Shown here: piece by piece, positions 1-8,080 of the stretch
Layout: each line of letters starts with the position of its first letter
Position numbering within the stretch: the stretch's first letter is position 1
Assembly: GCA_019414645.1 (NCBI GenBank)
Contig: DXLP01000022.1
Coordinates: 1 to 35,162 of the forward strand
Direction: 5' to 3'
Length of the DNA stretch: 35,162 nt
Source: Collinsella sp.
Lineage (GTDB): Bacteria; Actinomycetota; Coriobacteriia; Coriobacteriales; Coriobacteriaceae
Made by a program: the position numbers and the translations under genes
Notes under the pieces: model-generated
Databases searched by the model: none
Told to the model about the DNA's origin: nothing
Seen by the model: the letters and a program-made list of their open reading frames with translations, nothing else

Positions 1-500
1 TCCTTGGTGGGATGGTCCTTTGCGGCAACCCAGTTGTCGAGCAGCATCTTATAGCGCGCGTTGTCGGGATCTTGCTCGAGCATGGCCTCGTAGCGCTGTT
101 TGACCGCGGGGCCCATCTTGCCCTGGCACATTGCCCAGCCCACCAGCTCGGCATCATCGGCCAAATTTGAGGTCACACGATTGATAATCTGCTGGTAATA
201 GCTCTGATCGGCACCAAAACCGCAGGTACCGAACAGAAAGACGCGCTTGCCGTGCAAGGCGGAGAGCAACGCCGCGACCGAAGGCGTGCATGCGCCCTTA
301 TCGCACCAAAAGCCAACGAGCACCGAATCGGCAGCGCAGGCACCCTGCGCCTCGCGCGCAACCTGATCTGCGTCCGCATCGTCGCTCAACGCGGCAGCGT
401 GAATAAACTCGACGCCTGCAGCCTGTAGGGCACGCTTGATCGCGCCCGAAACCATCCTGGTATTACCGCTCTTGCTGTTAACCACCAAAGAGCACGTCAT
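1..500 (-). CDS. Flavodoxin-like protein, 3' end beyond window
   Basis: The reading frame is open from ATG at 498-500 to the left edge, giving about 166 residues without a stop. The N-terminus reads MTCSLVVNSKSGNTRMV, matching the FMN-phosphate loop of flavodoxins (S-x-S-G-N-T). A later FGTCGFG motif followed by Tyr-Tyr is typical of the flavodoxin-like family that includes BilS of bilirubin-reductase operons. Its likely role is electron transfer through bound FMN in the cytoplasm. A GAGG ribosome site lies about 10 bases before the ATG. No bilR-like reductase is visible, so the BilS comparison is only a family resemblance; another short-chain flavodoxin is equally possible. Confidence 0.72.
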   Translation of the reverse strand, partial: MTCSLVVNSKSGNTRMVSGAIKRALQAAGVEFIHAAALSDDADADQVAREAQGACAADSVLVGFWCDKGACTPSVAALLSALHGKRVFLFGTCGFGADQSYYQQIINRVTSNLADDAELVGWAMCQGKMGPAVKQRYEAMLEQDPDNARYKMLLDNWVAAKDHPTK

Positions 501-823
501 AGTCACGTTGCCTCGTTTCCCCCAAAACTAAAGCCACTAATGCAATTTATTAGATGAATATCTTAGTACTAACGTGACAGATGTAAACCACCGTCTGTCG
601 ATTGGCGACGCAGACGACATCTTTGGACAGATTTCGAACAGTATGTACTTCGGATTGAAACCGCCGCAGAACGTTGCACGAATGGCCGAAAAACTGTTTC
701 ACAAAACGCCGTCAAATTGTGTCACGGAGTATCGTCAAAATGTTTCACGCGCTGGTAGAACGCTATATAACAAGATCGCTCTATGGGACAAACAAACCTG
801 ATTAATTTGCCCCACGGGCTTGC
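501..823. other. Intergenic region with a tandem direct repeat
   Basis: This gap separates two minus-strand genes and should carry the flavodoxin promoter. It is more AT-rich than its neighbours. Two imperfect direct repeats, CGTCAAATTGTGTCACG at 710-726 and CGTCAAAATGTTTCACG at 733-749, are spaced 23 bases apart, and a further TGTTTCAC lies at 695-702. The spacing of about two helical turns would suit a regulator binding site. A 75-codon frame from GTG at 574 has no ribosome site or recognisable domain and is not called. Confidence 0.4.
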
Positions 824-2683
824 TCACTGGGCGAATTGGCTGCGGTAGAGTTCGGCGTAGAAGCCGCCTGTCGCTAGCAGCTCGTCGTGCGTGCCGCGCT
901 CGATAATCTCGCCGTCGCGCATCACCAGAATGCAGTCGGCGTTGCGGATGGTGCTCAGGCGATGCGCCACCACAAAGCTCGTACGGCCGGCCATAAGCTC
1001 GTCGAATGCCGCCTGCACCTGCAGCTCGGTGCGGGTATCGATGCTCGACGTCGCCTCGTCCAGCAGCAGAATCGCCGGGTCGGTGAGCATGACGCGCGCG
1101 ATGCACAGCAGCTGTTTTTGACCCTGGCTAAACATGCTGCCGTCCTCGCCGATGACCGTATCGTAGCCGCTTGGCAGCTGCACGATAAACTTGTGCGCGT
1201 GCGCGCGCTTGGCGGCTTCGATAACCTGTTCACGCGTGGCATCCGGGCAACCGTAAGCGATATTTTCCGCCACCGTGCCCTCGAACAGCCACGTATCCTG
1301 CAGCACCATGCCAAAGGCGCGGCGCAGGCTTGCGCGCGTGTAGCCACGCGAAGACCGGCCATCGACCATGATGCGTCCGGCATCGATATCGTAAAACCGC
1401 AGCAGCAAATTGATGAGCGTTGTCTTTCCGCAGCCCGTGGGGCCGACCAGGGCAAAACGCATGCCGGGCTTGGCCTCGATGCAGATATCCTGCAGCAGCT
1501 TGCGGTCGGGCACATAGCTAAAGTCCACGTGTTCAAAAGTCACCTCGCCACGCGGGGCGGCAAGCTCCACGGCGTCTGGCGCATCGGGCTCCTGCTCGCG
1601 GGCGTCGAGCAGTGCAAACATGCGGCGCGCCGAGGCATACGCCGTCTGGATTTGCGTAATGACGTTGGTAACCTCGTTGAACGGCTTGGTGTACTGGTTA
1701 GCATAGGACAGGAAAATCTGCACGCCGCCCACCGTAAGCGCCGCGGGCACGCCCGTGATCACGCCCACGCAGCCGATCACAGCGACCACGGCATAGATGA
1801 TGTTATTGATAAAGCGCGTGCCGGGGTTGGAGAGCGAACCCATAAACTGCGCGCGCTCGCCTGCCGTATAGAGCTCGGCGTTGAGGGCGTCGAAGCGCGC
1901 TTGGGCGTTCGGGCCGTAGGCAAACGCATCCACCAGTTTTTGCTCGCCCACATACTCCTCGATATGGCCACCGAGCTGACCTTGAATGCGCTGCTGTGCC
2001 GTAAAGCTCTTGTTGGAAAGCTTAGCGATGGCGCCGGCTGCAAAAATGGAAAGCGGCGTGACGAGCACCACCACGAGCGTCATGGTCAGGTTGATGGAGA
2101 GCATAAACGCGAGCGTGCCCACAATGGTGATAACGCCGGTAAAGAGTTGCGTGAAGCCTTGCAGCAAGCCATCGCCAACCTGGTCGACATCGTTGACCAC
2201 GCGGCTCATAAGGTCGCCGTGGGCATGGCTGTCGATAAAGCTGAGCGGCATGCGGCTGAGCTTGTCGCTCGCCTCCACGCGCATGTCGCGCACCGTCTCG
2301 TAGGACAGGCGGTTAACGCAGTAGCCCTGCAGCCACTGGAAGGCCGCAGCACCTACGACGACAATCGCGAGCTTGGTGACAAGCGGCAGCAGCGCATCGA
2401 AGTCCACCTGTCCGGCGGCGACGATCAGGTCGATGCCTTCGCCGATGAGGATGGGCGTATAGAGTTGCAAGATCACCGAGATGGCGGCGCTCACAAACGA
2501 CGCCGTAAACGAAATACGGTGCGGACGGACGTAGCCCATCAGGCGGCGGGTCACCGCGCCCACGGGATAGCGCTCAGGGTCGCCAGGCTGGCGTGGGCCG
2601 TCGCCCAGGTCGTTGAGCTTGTCGTTGCCGGACACATTGGCCGTCATCGTGGCGACCGAACCGGACGAAGTGTACGGATTCAT
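824..2683 (-). CDS. ABC exporter half, canonical catalytic subunit (pair 1)
   Basis: This 619-residue protein has an N-terminal six-helix exporter membrane domain (about residues 55-345) and a C-terminal ATPase domain. The Walker A motif GPTGCGKTT is near residue 414. The signature is a variant, SQGQ, near 519. Walker B ends LLDEA with catalytic Glu near 543, and the switch His is near 574. The partner upstream has degenerate residues at the last two positions, as in heterodimeric exporters of the TmrAB/LmrCD/BmrCD type. The ATG directly follows the partner's TAA with no gap, and its ribosome site (GGGAGGG) lies inside the partner's last codons, so the two are probably translationally coupled. 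The substrate is unknown; drugs, lipids or peptides are typical of the family. Confidence 0.93.
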   Translation of the reverse strand: MNPYTSSGSVATMTANVSGNDKLNDLGDGPRQPGDPERYPVGAVTRRLMGYVRPHRISFTASFVSAAISVILQLYTPILIGEGIDLIVAAGQVDFDALLPLVTKLAIVVVGAAAFQWLQGYCVNRLSYETVRDMRVEASDKLSRMPLSFIDSHAHGDLMSRVVNDVDQVGDGLLQGFTQLFTGVITIVGTLAFMLSINLTMTLVVVLVTPLSIFAAGAIAKLSNKSFTAQQRIQGQLGGHIEEYVGEQKLVDAFAYGPNAQARFDALNAELYTAGERAQFMGSLSNPGTRFINNIIYAVVAVIGCVGVITGVPAALTVGGVQIFLSYANQYTKPFNEVTNVITQIQTAYASARRMFALLDAREQEPDAPDAVELAAPRGEVTFEHVDFSYVPDRKLLQDICIEAKPGMRFALVGPTGCGKTTLINLLLRFYDIDAGRIMVDGRSSRGYTRASLRRAFGMVLQDTWLFEGTVAENIAYGCPDATREQVIEAAKRAHAHKFIVQLPSGYDTVIGEDGSMFSQGQKQLLCIARVMLTDPAILLLDEATSSIDTRTELQVQAAFDELMAGRTSFVVAHRLSTIRNADCILVMRDGEIIERGTHDELLATGGFYAELYRSQFAQ

Positions 2684-4528
2684 TTAGCAGCCCTCCCTTG
2701 CGCACGTGGATGCCGGGGCAGCCGGGGCGGATGCGGGCGTCGCGCTCCCCTGCTGGCCCTCGAGCTCCTCGCGGCGCAGCTGCGACTGGCAAATCTCGCG
2801 ATAGAGCTGGCAGGTCGTATACAGATCGTCGTGCGTACCCAGGCCCGCGACCGAGCCGTGGTCGAGCACGCAGATCATGTCGGCATCGCGCACGGTCGAG
2901 ACGCGCTGGCTCACGATCACCGTGGTCAGCGGGAGTCCGCCCGCGGCGGCCCCGCGTGCGCTGCGCTCGCGGATGGCATGGCGAAGCGCCGCGTCGGTCT
3001 TAAAGTCGAGCGCCGAGGCGGAATCGTCCATGATCAGAACCTGCGGCGAGCCCACCAGGGCACGCGCAATGGTCAGGCGCTGGCGCTGACCGCCGCTGAA
3101 GTTCTTGCCGCCCGCCTCGACCGGGGCGTCGAGCCCCTGCGGCTTGTTGCGCACGAACTCGCTGGCCTGCGCCATATCGAGCGCCGCCCAAAGCTCCTCG
3201 TCGGCCGCCGACTCGTCGCGCCAGGTTAGGTTGCTGCGGATCGTGCCGCTCACGAGCGACGCGCGCTGCGGAACAGTCGCAACCACATGGCGCAGCTGGT
3301 CGAGCGGCCAAGCGCGCACGTCGGCACCCATCACGCACACGCTGCCGGCGCCCGTGTCGTACAGGCGCGGGATGAGCGAGACGAGCGTGGACTTACCACT
3401 GCCCGTACCGCCAATAATGCCGAGCGTCTTGCCCAGTGGGAGTTCCAGCGTCACATCGTTGACAGCATTGGCCGCGCCGGCGCCAAACGAGAAGCTCGCA
3501 TGGCTCAAGCTCAGCGCAGGAACGGGAGCGACATTGCCCGGCTTGGGCAGCGCGACCGGCTGGTTGCCCTCGTCGGTGATGCTCGGCACGCAATTGAGCA
3601 CCTCGTTGAGACGCGACGCACTGGCGCTCGCCTTGGTAAAGACCACGACCAGGTTGGCGACATACACGATGGAGGTCAGGGTCTGCGTCATGTAGTTGAC
3701 GAACGCCATGACCTGGCCCTGCGTGAGCTCGCCCACGTTGACCTGAATGCCGCCCACCCACAGGATGGCGCACACGCCCAGGTTCATCACCAGAAACGTT
3801 ACGGGGTTAAGGATCGACGAGAGCTTGCCCACCGCAATTGCGACACACGCCTGGCCATCGGCCGCCTGGGCAAAACGCTCACGCTCGTGACCCTCGCGCA
3901 CAAACGCCCGGACCACGCGGGCGCCCGAAAGACCCTCGCGGCAAATAAGCGCGATGCGATCGAGCTTTGCCTGCAGCTGCTTGTAGTACGGGATGCAGCG
4001 CGCCATGACAAACCAAAACACCAGGCCGATAGCGGGCGTGCAAATCAAAAAGATCATGCCGAGCTTAAGGTCGATGGCAAGGGCCGCGACCATGGAGCCC
4101 ACCGCCAGGAAAGGCCAGCGGATGAGCATACGCACGCCCAGCGCCACGGCGAGCTGCACCTGGTTGACGTCGTTGGTAATGCGCGTGATGAGCGACGGCG
4201 TGCCAAAGCGATCGAGCTCAGCATAGCTCAGCTTGTTGATGTGCTGGTAGAGCGCACCGCGAATGTCGGTGCCCATGCCCTGCGAGGTCAGCGCCGCCAT
4301 CTTTTGGCAGACGAGCGTAAACGAGATGCCGATCACGGCCATGGCGGCAAGCAATATACCGTAGTGGACGACAGCGTTCACATCGTGCACGCCGATGCCC
4401 CTATCAATCATCTGGGCAATCACCAGCGGCGTAAGCAGGTCAAAGATTACTTCGATCAACTTGCACGCAGGACCAATCACCATATACCGGCGAAACTTAC
4501 CACCAAAACGCCTGAGCAGCTCAATCAT
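2684..4528 (-). CDS. ABC exporter half, degenerate-site subunit (pair 1)
   Basis: This 614-residue half-transporter has six predicted membrane helices and a C-terminal ATPase domain. Walker A is GGTGSGKST near residue 373 and the signature is a normal SGGQRQ near 478. Walker B ends in MDDSAS, with Asp in place of the catalytic Glu, and the switch His is replaced by Gln (SQRVST). Its normal signature would complete the active site of the downstream partner, while its own nucleotide site should hydrolyse ATP poorly. I chose ATG at 4526-4528 because GGGAG lies nine bases upstream; a longer frame from TTG at 4561 has no good ribosome site. A seven-codon leader frame (MNQIEER, 4548-4571) ends 19 bases before the gene, with no clear ribosome site. 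The last residues are Ala/Pro-rich. Confidence 0.92.
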   Translation of the reverse strand: MIELLRRFGGKFRRYMVIGPACKLIEVIFDLLTPLVIAQMIDRGIGVHDVNAVVHYGILLAAMAVIGISFTLVCQKMAALTSQGMGTDIRGALYQHINKLSYAELDRFGTPSLITRITNDVNQVQLAVALGVRMLIRWPFLAVGSMVAALAIDLKLGMIFLICTPAIGLVFWFVMARCIPYYKQLQAKLDRIALICREGLSGARVVRAFVREGHERERFAQAADGQACVAIAVGKLSSILNPVTFLVMNLGVCAILWVGGIQVNVGELTQGQVMAFVNYMTQTLTSIVYVANLVVVFTKASASASRLNEVLNCVPSITDEGNQPVALPKPGNVAPVPALSLSHASFSFGAGAANAVNDVTLELPLGKTLGIIGGTGSGKSTLVSLIPRLYDTGAGSVCVMGADVRAWPLDQLRHVVATVPQRASLVSGTIRSNLTWRDESAADEELWAALDMAQASEFVRNKPQGLDAPVEAGGKNFSGGQRQRLTIARALVGSPQVLIMDDSASALDFKTDAALRHAIRERSARGAAAGGLPLTTVIVSQRVSTVRDADMICVLDHGSVAGLGTHDDLYTTCQLYREICQSQLRREELEGQQGSATPASAPAAPASTCAREGC

Positions 4529-4734
4529 GTATAGGCGCTCCCTATCATCATCTCTCTTCAATCTGATTCATGATAGTACGGAGAGCCCTGGAGATGCGTA
4601 AGCAACTCGTTACAGATGTAAGGGCAACGGTCACTAGCGCCCAAGGCCCGTAGCCGCCAATGCTTTGGCAAAGCCAGCGAGTTCCACAAAGCACGGGATT
4701 GAATTGTTCAGATAAACGCGCCCTTACGGGTGAT
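4529..4734. other. Leader and promoter region of exporter pair 1
   Basis: No gene is supported here. The stretch separates the exporter start from the inverted repeat next to the SRP RNA and should hold the exporter promoter. It includes the seven-codon frame at 4548-4571 and a small palindrome around GCTTTGGCAAAGC near 4671. I could not pick a convincing promoter pair, and no regulator gene is adjacent. Confidence 0.35.
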
Positions 4735-4859
4735 TTTTGGACGACGGGGCCCGGCCGGCGGCGAGGTGTTTGGTAGTCGAGCGATCCCGCAGGCGCAGCC
4801 GAGGACCAGCGAGACACCAAATACCTCGTCGCCGGCCGGGCCATGTCGCGGCACCAAAA
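4735..4859. repeat. Long imperfect inverted repeat beside SRP RNA
   Basis: Arms of about 40 and 44 bases (4735-4774 and 4816-4859) are reverse complements apart from a few mismatches and small indels. Each starts or ends with TTTTGG/CCAAAA and shares a GGCCCGGCCGGCG block. The loop is about 41 bases. The right arm ends one base before the SRP RNA 3' end, so on the minus strand SRP transcription runs straight into this hairpin. It could be an extended terminator, a processing signal or a mobile palindrome. It is GC-rich and has no open frame on which to base a gene call. Confidence 0.75.
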
Positions 4860-4860
4860 A

Positions 4861-4978
4861 GCGCCCGTGCGCTCGATGGATTCGGATGCCCGACAGAGGC
4901 TCCTTATGGCTGCTTCCTTCCGGACCTGACCAGATTCGGAACATGTCGTCATCCGAACCCATCGAACGCGCTAGGCGC
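4861..4978 (-). ncRNA. ffs: Signal recognition particle RNA, small bacterial type
   Basis: On the minus strand the conserved apical loop sequence GGTCAGGTCCGGAAGGAAGC is present at about 4910-4932, the hallmark of domain IV of SRP RNA that binds Ffh. The flanks pair into a long hairpin: GATGGGTTCGGATG on the 5' side (around 4950-4966) pairs with CATCCGAATCCATC on the 3' side (around 4876-4888). The length of about 118 bases fits the 4.5S class lacking an Alu domain. The RNA guides ribosomes making membrane proteins to FtsY at the membrane. It lies downstream of tadA on the same strand, as in many Gram-positive genomes. Exact ends are estimated from the helix and promoter. Confidence 0.95.
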
Positions 4979-4985
4979 TCGATAT

Positions 4986-5014
4986 ATCTTACCCGCTCCC
5001 GCCCGATGGGGCAA
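4986..5014 (-). promoter_or_regulatory. Promoter of SRP RNA
   Basis: Reading the minus strand, TTGCCC (5009-5014) is followed by a 17-base spacer and TAAGAT (4986-4991). Transcription would start about seven bases later, which matches the predicted SRP RNA 5' end near 4978. Confidence 0.65.
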
Positions 5015-5023
5015 GGTAGCTAA

Positions 5024-5103
5024 TTTGGAACGGGGCTTTTTTGACTTTTTTTGACTACCTGGGCAATCAGATCGACAGGTGGTCAAATAAGCCCCGTCCC
5101 AAA
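5024..5103. repeat. Inverted repeat 1 with GGGACGGGGC core
   Basis: Two 22-base arms (5024-5045 and 5082-5103) pair with two mismatches. Each contains a GGRACGGGGC block next to TTTTTTGAC or TTATTTGAC. Inside, ACCTGGG and CAGGTGG halves allow further pairing. It lies between the tadA fusion stop and the SRP promoter and could terminate read-through on the minus strand. The GGGACGGGGC block recurs in the hairpin at 17972-18007. Confidence 0.7.
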
Positions 5104-5133
5104 AAGACTGGTCCGCTGCCGTGCCACAAAAGG

Positions 5134-5270
5134 GGCCTATCTACTACGTTTAAGCCGCGGGGGTCAACCATAGCCGGCTTTTTCAAAAATCGGCAAGCCG
5201 TCTACCTGCGGTTTTATTTTCGCATATTCCGGGATGGTCAGAGGTGCTCGGCTAAACGTAGTAGATGGCC
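5134..5270. repeat. Inverted repeat 2 with ATCTACTACGTTTA arms
   Basis: Arms at 5134-5157 and 5249-5270 share the block ATCTACTACGTTTA in opposite orientation, with two one-base indels outside it. The interior is about 90 bases and includes a smaller hairpin GCCGG...CCGGC-like stretch around 5173-5195. No credible gene is present. It is the middle of three consecutive inverted repeats in this gap. Confidence 0.7.
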
Positions 5271-5329
5271 GCATTTCATGGCGGACGGTCCGACCCAAGG
5301 CCCAAGGCGGCCAGCCTCGGATAGCCATT

Positions 5330-5408
5330 CTCGAAGTTGCGGTGGAATACGGACTGAATTGGCACCTTAAAGGCAAAAACACTCCGTATTTCACCGCAAC
5401 TTATCGAG
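5330..5408. repeat. Inverted repeat 3 at the 3' end of the tadA fusion gene
   Basis: Arms at 5330-5353 and 5383-5408 share AGTTGCGGTG and AATACGGA in opposite orientation, with one mismatch and a two-base indel. The loop is about 29 bases. It lies 10 bases beyond the stop codon of the tadA-glycerate kinase gene on its downstream side. It could act as a transcript end or mRNA-stabilising hairpin, but it lacks a clear T-run. Confidence 0.72.
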
Positions 5409-5418
5409 GGGATGGGTT

Positions 5419-7200
5419 TTAGATACGGCCAAGGTCGTAGGCTTGGGCGGCTGCTTCACCGGCGCAGATGAGGTTGGTTGTGGCTTCCTGGGGGTCGAGC
5501 GCTTGGTCAAGAGGCATGGGCCTGCGGCAGACCGGCAAAACCAAGTCGACGCCCTGCCCGTACACCGCATCCAGGTTGTCAGCGCGACCGCCAACGACGG
5601 CGACCACCGGCTTGCCATATCGCTTCGCACGACGGGCCACGCCCACCGGCGCCTTGCCGGCAGCGGATTGCTCGTCCATATTGCCCTCGCCCGTTATGAC
5701 CAGGTCGGCATCGCGCACGCGCTCCTCAAACCCAATCAGATCAAGCACCGTCTCCACGCCCGAGCGCAGCTCCGCACCGAGCGCTAGCAGCGCGGCGCCC
5801 AGGCCGCCGGCGGCGCCGGCACCGGGCACACCGAGCACCGAGCCAAATGTCCGCACGCCCTCGGGCACGCGCAACAACCTCTGAGCCTGCACCCCGGTAA
5901 TCGCCGCATCGAGCAGGCGACCGTAGCCGACCATCCAGCTGTCGTACCCGCGCAGTACCTCAGCATCACCCGCCGGCAAACCCTTCTGCCCACCAAACAC
6001 CGCCAGTGCGCCTCGACGCCCCACGAGCGGATTCTCGACATCGGAAAGCACCACGACATGCGTGCCATTCAGTGCCCGAATCGCCGGTGCCAAATCGACA
6101 CTCGCCACGCGTTCAAGGCCCGCGAGACCGGGGGCGATATTGCTGCCACGGTCATCGACAAGGTGGGCGCCCAGCGCCTGCAGCATGCCGGCGCCACCGT
6201 CGTTGGTGGCGCTGCCACCCAAGCCAATATAGATCGTCTTTGCACCCGCGCGAACCGCGCGAAGTATGAGCTCGCCCACGCCATAGGTCGAAGCCGCAAG
6301 CGCCGCCGATTCCGTGCAGGGCGAATACCCAATACCCGCCGCCTCGGCCATCTCAATAACAGCCGACTCGTGCTCGCCGTCCACCAGCATCCGGGCAGAC
6401 ACGCGGTCGCCCAAGGGGCCTGCGACTTCACATGCCACGACCTCACCGCCGCACGCGGCAATGGCATCGAGCGTTCCCTCGCCGCCATCCGCCAGCGGCA
6501 GCGCGCTTACCTGGGCATCGGGCCACGCGCGGCGCACGCCTTCGGCAACCGCCGCCTCCGCCTGTGCACTCGAAACGCTGCCCTTAAAGGAATCAATCGC
6601 CAACAGCACACGACGGGGCCGCCGCTGCACGGGGCCAAAGTCGAGCGTCCCGTCAGCGAGATCCCCAACACCCGCAAGCGCCTCGGCGTGGGCGGCATGT
6701 GCTTCAAGATCGGCCCCACAACCGCAGCCAGCACCATCGGTGCCACGCAGCCCACTAAAATAGCTGCTCAACACCTCACGACACTCGTCCGCCAGCACGC
6801 CGGCGGTCACATTAAACCGATGATTCAGGCGCAAATCGGCGTTGAGGTCATACAGCGACCCCAGAGCGCCCGCTTTAGCATCGGACGCGCCGTACACGCA
6901 GCGCCCCACGCGCGCGTTAACCATAAGCCCCGCGCACATGCAGCAGGGCTCGAGCGTCACGTAGACCGTGCAATCGGAAAGGCGCCAACGACCGAGCGAC
7001 CGCGCGGCGGCGCATAGGGCCGCAAACTCGGCATGCGCCGAAGGGTCCTGGTCGAGCTCGCGGCGATTATGCGCCCGCGCGACGATCTCACCCGCGCGCA
7101 CTACCACGGCACCAATTGGTACCTCGCCCACCGCAGCGGCGGTGCGCGCCTCCGCCAGCGCCTCGCGCATGAACTTCTCATCGATTCCGGTGCTCGTCAT
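5419..7200 (-). CDS. Fused tRNA adenosine deaminase (TadA) - glycerate kinase
   Basis: One 593-residue frame carries two enzymes. Residues about 1-150 are a TadA-type deaminase: HAE near residue 56 supplies the zinc His and proton-shuttle Glu, and PCCMC near 85-89 supplies the zinc Cys pair. TadA makes inosine at the wobble position of tRNA-Arg(ACG). A Gly/Ala/Asp/His-rich linker follows (about 150-195). Residues about 196-593 match type I glycerate kinase, starting RRVLLAIDSFKGS and containing GLGGSATNDGG and TGEGNMDEQS; this enzyme phosphorylates glycerate with ATP. I chose ATG at 7198-7200 (GGGAAGG upstream); the frame is also open to 7251. No stop or frameshift separates the domains. The two functions have no obvious metabolic link. 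Confidence 0.9.
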   Translation of the reverse strand: MTSTGIDEKFMREALAEARTAAAVGEVPIGAVVVRAGEIVARAHNRRELDQDPSAHAEFAALCAAARSLGRWRLSDCTVYVTLEPCCMCAGLMVNARVGRCVYGASDAKAGALGSLYDLNADLRLNHRFNVTAGVLADECREVLSSYFSGLRGTDGAGCGCGADLEAHAAHAEALAGVGDLADGTLDFGPVQRRPRRVLLAIDSFKGSVSSAQAEAAVAEGVRRAWPDAQVSALPLADGGEGTLDAIAACGGEVVACEVAGPLGDRVSARMLVDGEHESAVIEMAEAAGIGYSPCTESAALAASTYGVGELILRAVRAGAKTIYIGLGGSATNDGGAGMLQALGAHLVDDRGSNIAPGLAGLERVASVDLAPAIRALNGTHVVVLSDVENPLVGRRGALAVFGGQKGLPAGDAEVLRGYDSWMVGYGRLLDAAITGVQAQRLLRVPEGVRTFGSVLGVPGAGAAGGLGAALLALGAELRSGVETVLDLIGFEERVRDADLVITGEGNMDEQSAAGKAPVGVARRAKRYGKPVVAVVGGRADNLDAVYGQGVDLVLPVCRRPMPLDQALDPQEATTNLICAGEAAAQAYDLGRI

Positions 7201-7251
7201 CGTTCGCCTTCCCTGTTGCAAACCCAAAACGATGCTATCATTACGACTCAC

Positions 7252-7341
7252 GGAGAGATGGCAGAGCGGTTGAATGCGGCGGTCTTGAAAACCGTTGAGC
7301 GCGAGAGCGTTCCGGGGGTTCGAATCCCCCTCTCTCCGCCA
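7252..7341 (+). tRNA. tRNA-Ser, anticodon TGA
   Basis: The acceptor halves GGAGAGA (7252-7258) and TCTCTCC (7331-7337) pair, followed by G and an encoded CCA (7339-7341). The anticodon loop is CTTGAAA with anticodon TGA, flanked by GCGGT and ACCGT. A long variable arm is present, typical of serine tRNA, and the T arm is GGGGG-TTCGAAT-CCCCC. It is divergent from the tadA fusion, only 51 bases away, so the two promoters must be compressed into that gap. Confidence 0.97.
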
Positions 7342-7344
7342 CTT

Positions 7345-7929
7345 CTAGTGATGCACCGGCGTCATGGTTCGCTCGAACAGCGCATCGACCACGTCAGCCA
7401 TCTCGGGTCGACGCTCTAGTACGTGGCCCGATTCCCACCACATGGTAAAGAGCCGAATAATGCCGCCGGCGACAAACTCAGACGTTGTCTCGAGCGATAC
7501 GGGCGCGAGCGCGTCCTCGTCAAGTGCACTCATCACGCGCCCGCGTATGGAGCGCGCGATGCGGTCGCAAATCATACTGGTCAGCATGCCCGACATGCTG
7601 CTCGCCAAAATGTTATCCATGAGCTGCTCATGCGCCAGAATCAGTTCCATGGCATCGGCGAACACTTCGTGGCGAAGCGCGCGCACGTCCTCGGCGCCCT
7701 CCGCGCCATCCGCATCGGCCCGCTTTTGCGGCAGGCCCGACATGAGTTCATCGATATAGAAGGCAAAGTAATCGTTCTTGTCGCGGAAGTGCTTGTAGAA
7801 CGTCGTCCGACGAATCATAGCGCGGTCGCACAGCATGGCAACCGTCACGTCCTCAAACCGATGCTCTTCGAGCAGCTCGGTAAAGGCCTCGAACAGGGCC
7901 CGATAGGTTTTCTTGATGCGAAGGTCCAT
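7345..7929 (-). CDS. TetR/AcrR-family transcriptional regulator
   Basis: This 194-residue protein begins MDLRIKKTYRALFEAF and has a typical TetR N-terminal helix-turn-helix within about residues 8-55, including DVTVAMLCDRAMIRRTTFYK followed by HF. The C-terminal part is helical and ligand-binding in this family. ATG at 7927-7929 has GGAGGG nine bases upstream; an upstream extension to 7965 is unlikely. Its stop is four bases from the convergent tRNA-Ser end. It is divergent from lemA across about 210 bases, so it may control itself and possibly lemA, although no operator was proven. The ligand is unknown. Confidence 0.9.
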   Translation of the reverse strand: MDLRIKKTYRALFEAFTELLEEHRFEDVTVAMLCDRAMIRRTTFYKHFRDKNDYFAFYIDELMSGLPQKRADADGAEGAEDVRALRHEVFADAMELILAHEQLMDNILASSMSGMLTSMICDRIARSIRGRVMSALDEDALAPVSLETTSEFVAGGIIRLFTMWWESGHVLERRPEMADVVDALFERTMTPVHH

Positions 7930-8040
7930 ATATATCGCCCTCCTCAAGGAGAAGACAACGCTCACTAATCTGTCGCATATCTTACACCTGTATCGCCCGC
8001 CCCCTGGCGAATGGCCTTACCTTGGTGGAAACATAACGCT

Positions 8041-8080
8041 TACCGGAAAGTTCGGTATCGCCAAAGGTTGCGGGTATACT
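8041..8080 (+). promoter_or_regulatory. Candidate lemA promoter with overlapping inverted repeat
   Basis: TATACT at 8075-8080 is a good -10 element. The -35 region is weak, around TTCGGT. An inverted pair TACCG (8041-8045) and CGGTA (8053-8057) overlaps that -35 region and could be a regulator site, perhaps for the divergent TetR protein. Confidence 0.4.

Noticed and set aside
574..801. 75-codon frame from GTG
   Set aside because: No ribosome site, no recognisable motif and direct-repeat content suggest regulatory sequence.
887..3229. Very long open frame on the plus strand, 780 codons
   Set aside because: It lies opposite two clear ABC exporter genes, is His/Arg-rich with no domain, and arises from high GC in the opposite strand's codons.
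4708..5054. Small frames on both strands across the SRP RNA and its inverted repeat
   Set aside because: They overlap a structured RNA and palindromes and have no supporting signals.
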